From an uncultured Collinsella sp. (GTDB lineage: Bacteria > Actinomycetota > Coriobacteriia > Coriobacteriales > Coriobacteriaceae), in the NCBI GenBank assembly GCA_902492825.1, contig CABUMZ010000131.1, positions 1 through 5,021 of the forward strand: a stretch of 5,021 nt of DNA, read 5' to 3'. The notes under the pieces were generated by a model. It was given only the letters and a program-made list of their open reading frames with translations, had not been told where the DNA came from and searched no databases. Made by a program: the position numbers and the translations under genes. Each line of letters begins with the position of its first letter. The stretch's first letter is position 1. Below are positions 4,885 through 5,021 of this stretch, in pieces.

Positions 4885-5021
4885 CTGACCTCGGACTTTA
4901 CCCCACGACAGTTTTTGCATGAGAGATGCCCCTGAGAGCCGCGGGAGCCGGGCGGCGCATATGAACTTTCCTGCTCTACAGTCCTGCGCAAGACGGAAAG
5001 CACATTAAGTGCTTTCCTTTG
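4885..5021 (+). other. Structured non-coding stretch, possible 5' leader of a gene beyond the window
   Basis: No convincing gene is seen here. Plus-strand structure includes GCAT/ATGC (4917-4929), GCCGC/GCGGC (4938-4942 with 4952-4956), a near-palindrome around TGCGCA (4981-4994) and the edge hairpin (4995-5017). CTTTCC (4966-4971) could pair with GGAAAG (4995-5000) and so break the edge hairpin, as an antiterminator would. I do not recognise a known riboswitch. Confidence 0.25.
4995..5017 (+). terminator. Hairpin at the right edge, possible terminator (cut by window end)
   Basis: A perfect 9-bp stem (GGAAAGCAC with GTGCTTTCC) closes a 5-nt ATTAA loop, with TTT following on the plus strand before the window ends. 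The U-run is short or incomplete, and the direction is uncertain. Confidence 0.35.

Noticed and set aside
4900..5000. TPP or glycine riboswitch, suggested by CTGAGA at 4932-4937 and CTCTCAGG on the opposite strand
   Set aside because: Only these short matches are present. The other conserved TPP elements (ACCTGA, GCGTAGGGA) and the full glycine aptamer are missing.
4812..5003. 63-codon minus-strand open frame
   Set aside because: It ends inside the cstA promoter, has no Shine-Dalgarno support and no recognisable domain. The DNA is better explained as regulatory.

Overview
The window looks like a GC-rich actinobacterial chromosome, and a gut Coriobacteriia (Collinsella-like) fits best. The support is the codon choice, the actinobacterial-style Arg/Gly/Lys/Glu-rich linker in one protein, and the short CstA. 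This is an impression from reading, not a database result. Both well-supported genes lie on the minus strand, so transcription runs from right to left.

Right part (about 4560-5021). No large gene is visible here, but the region is dense with regulation. A good minus-strand sigma-70-type promoter (TTGACT, 17 nt, CATACT) with a perfect dyad in its spacer starts a leader of about 235 nt. The leader encodes a 14-residue peptide, MFTHQLNIISVVII, in which seven of the last nine residues are Leu, Ile or Val. Several competing stems follow, then a strong hairpin with a U-run just before cstA. This has the form of a ribosome-mediated branched-chain amino acid attenuator, but it sits in front of a transporter rather than an ilv or leu biosynthetic operon. 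Further right, a possible divergent plus-strand promoter and an edge hairpin suggest the leader of a gene outside the window.

Middle (2670-4559). cstA encodes a complete 629-residue CstA/BtsT-family peptide or pyruvate transporter. It has a strong Shine-Dalgarno sequence and a textbook intrinsic terminator downstream (2591-2630).

Left of centre (302-2485 or 2509). A 727- or 735-residue protein has three parts: an N-terminal winged-helix-like domain, about 300 residues of charged low-complexity linker, and a C-terminal Toprim region. The Toprim region carries the pattern of JetD, the nuclease subunit of Wadjet (DUF2220-like). No jetA, jetB or jetC is present, and the gene appears to form its own transcription unit. 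A phased array of CATATA-type half-sites lies at its 5' end.

Left end (1-301). This stretch holds a possible plus-strand reading-frame tail (1-156), a very long imperfect hairpin of about 100 nt (163-262), and a terminator-like hairpin for the JetD-like gene (278-299).

The two main genes are separated by a terminator and need not be functionally linked. The most notable items are the proposed Ile/Val attenuator controlling cstA and the orphan JetD-like Toprim protein.
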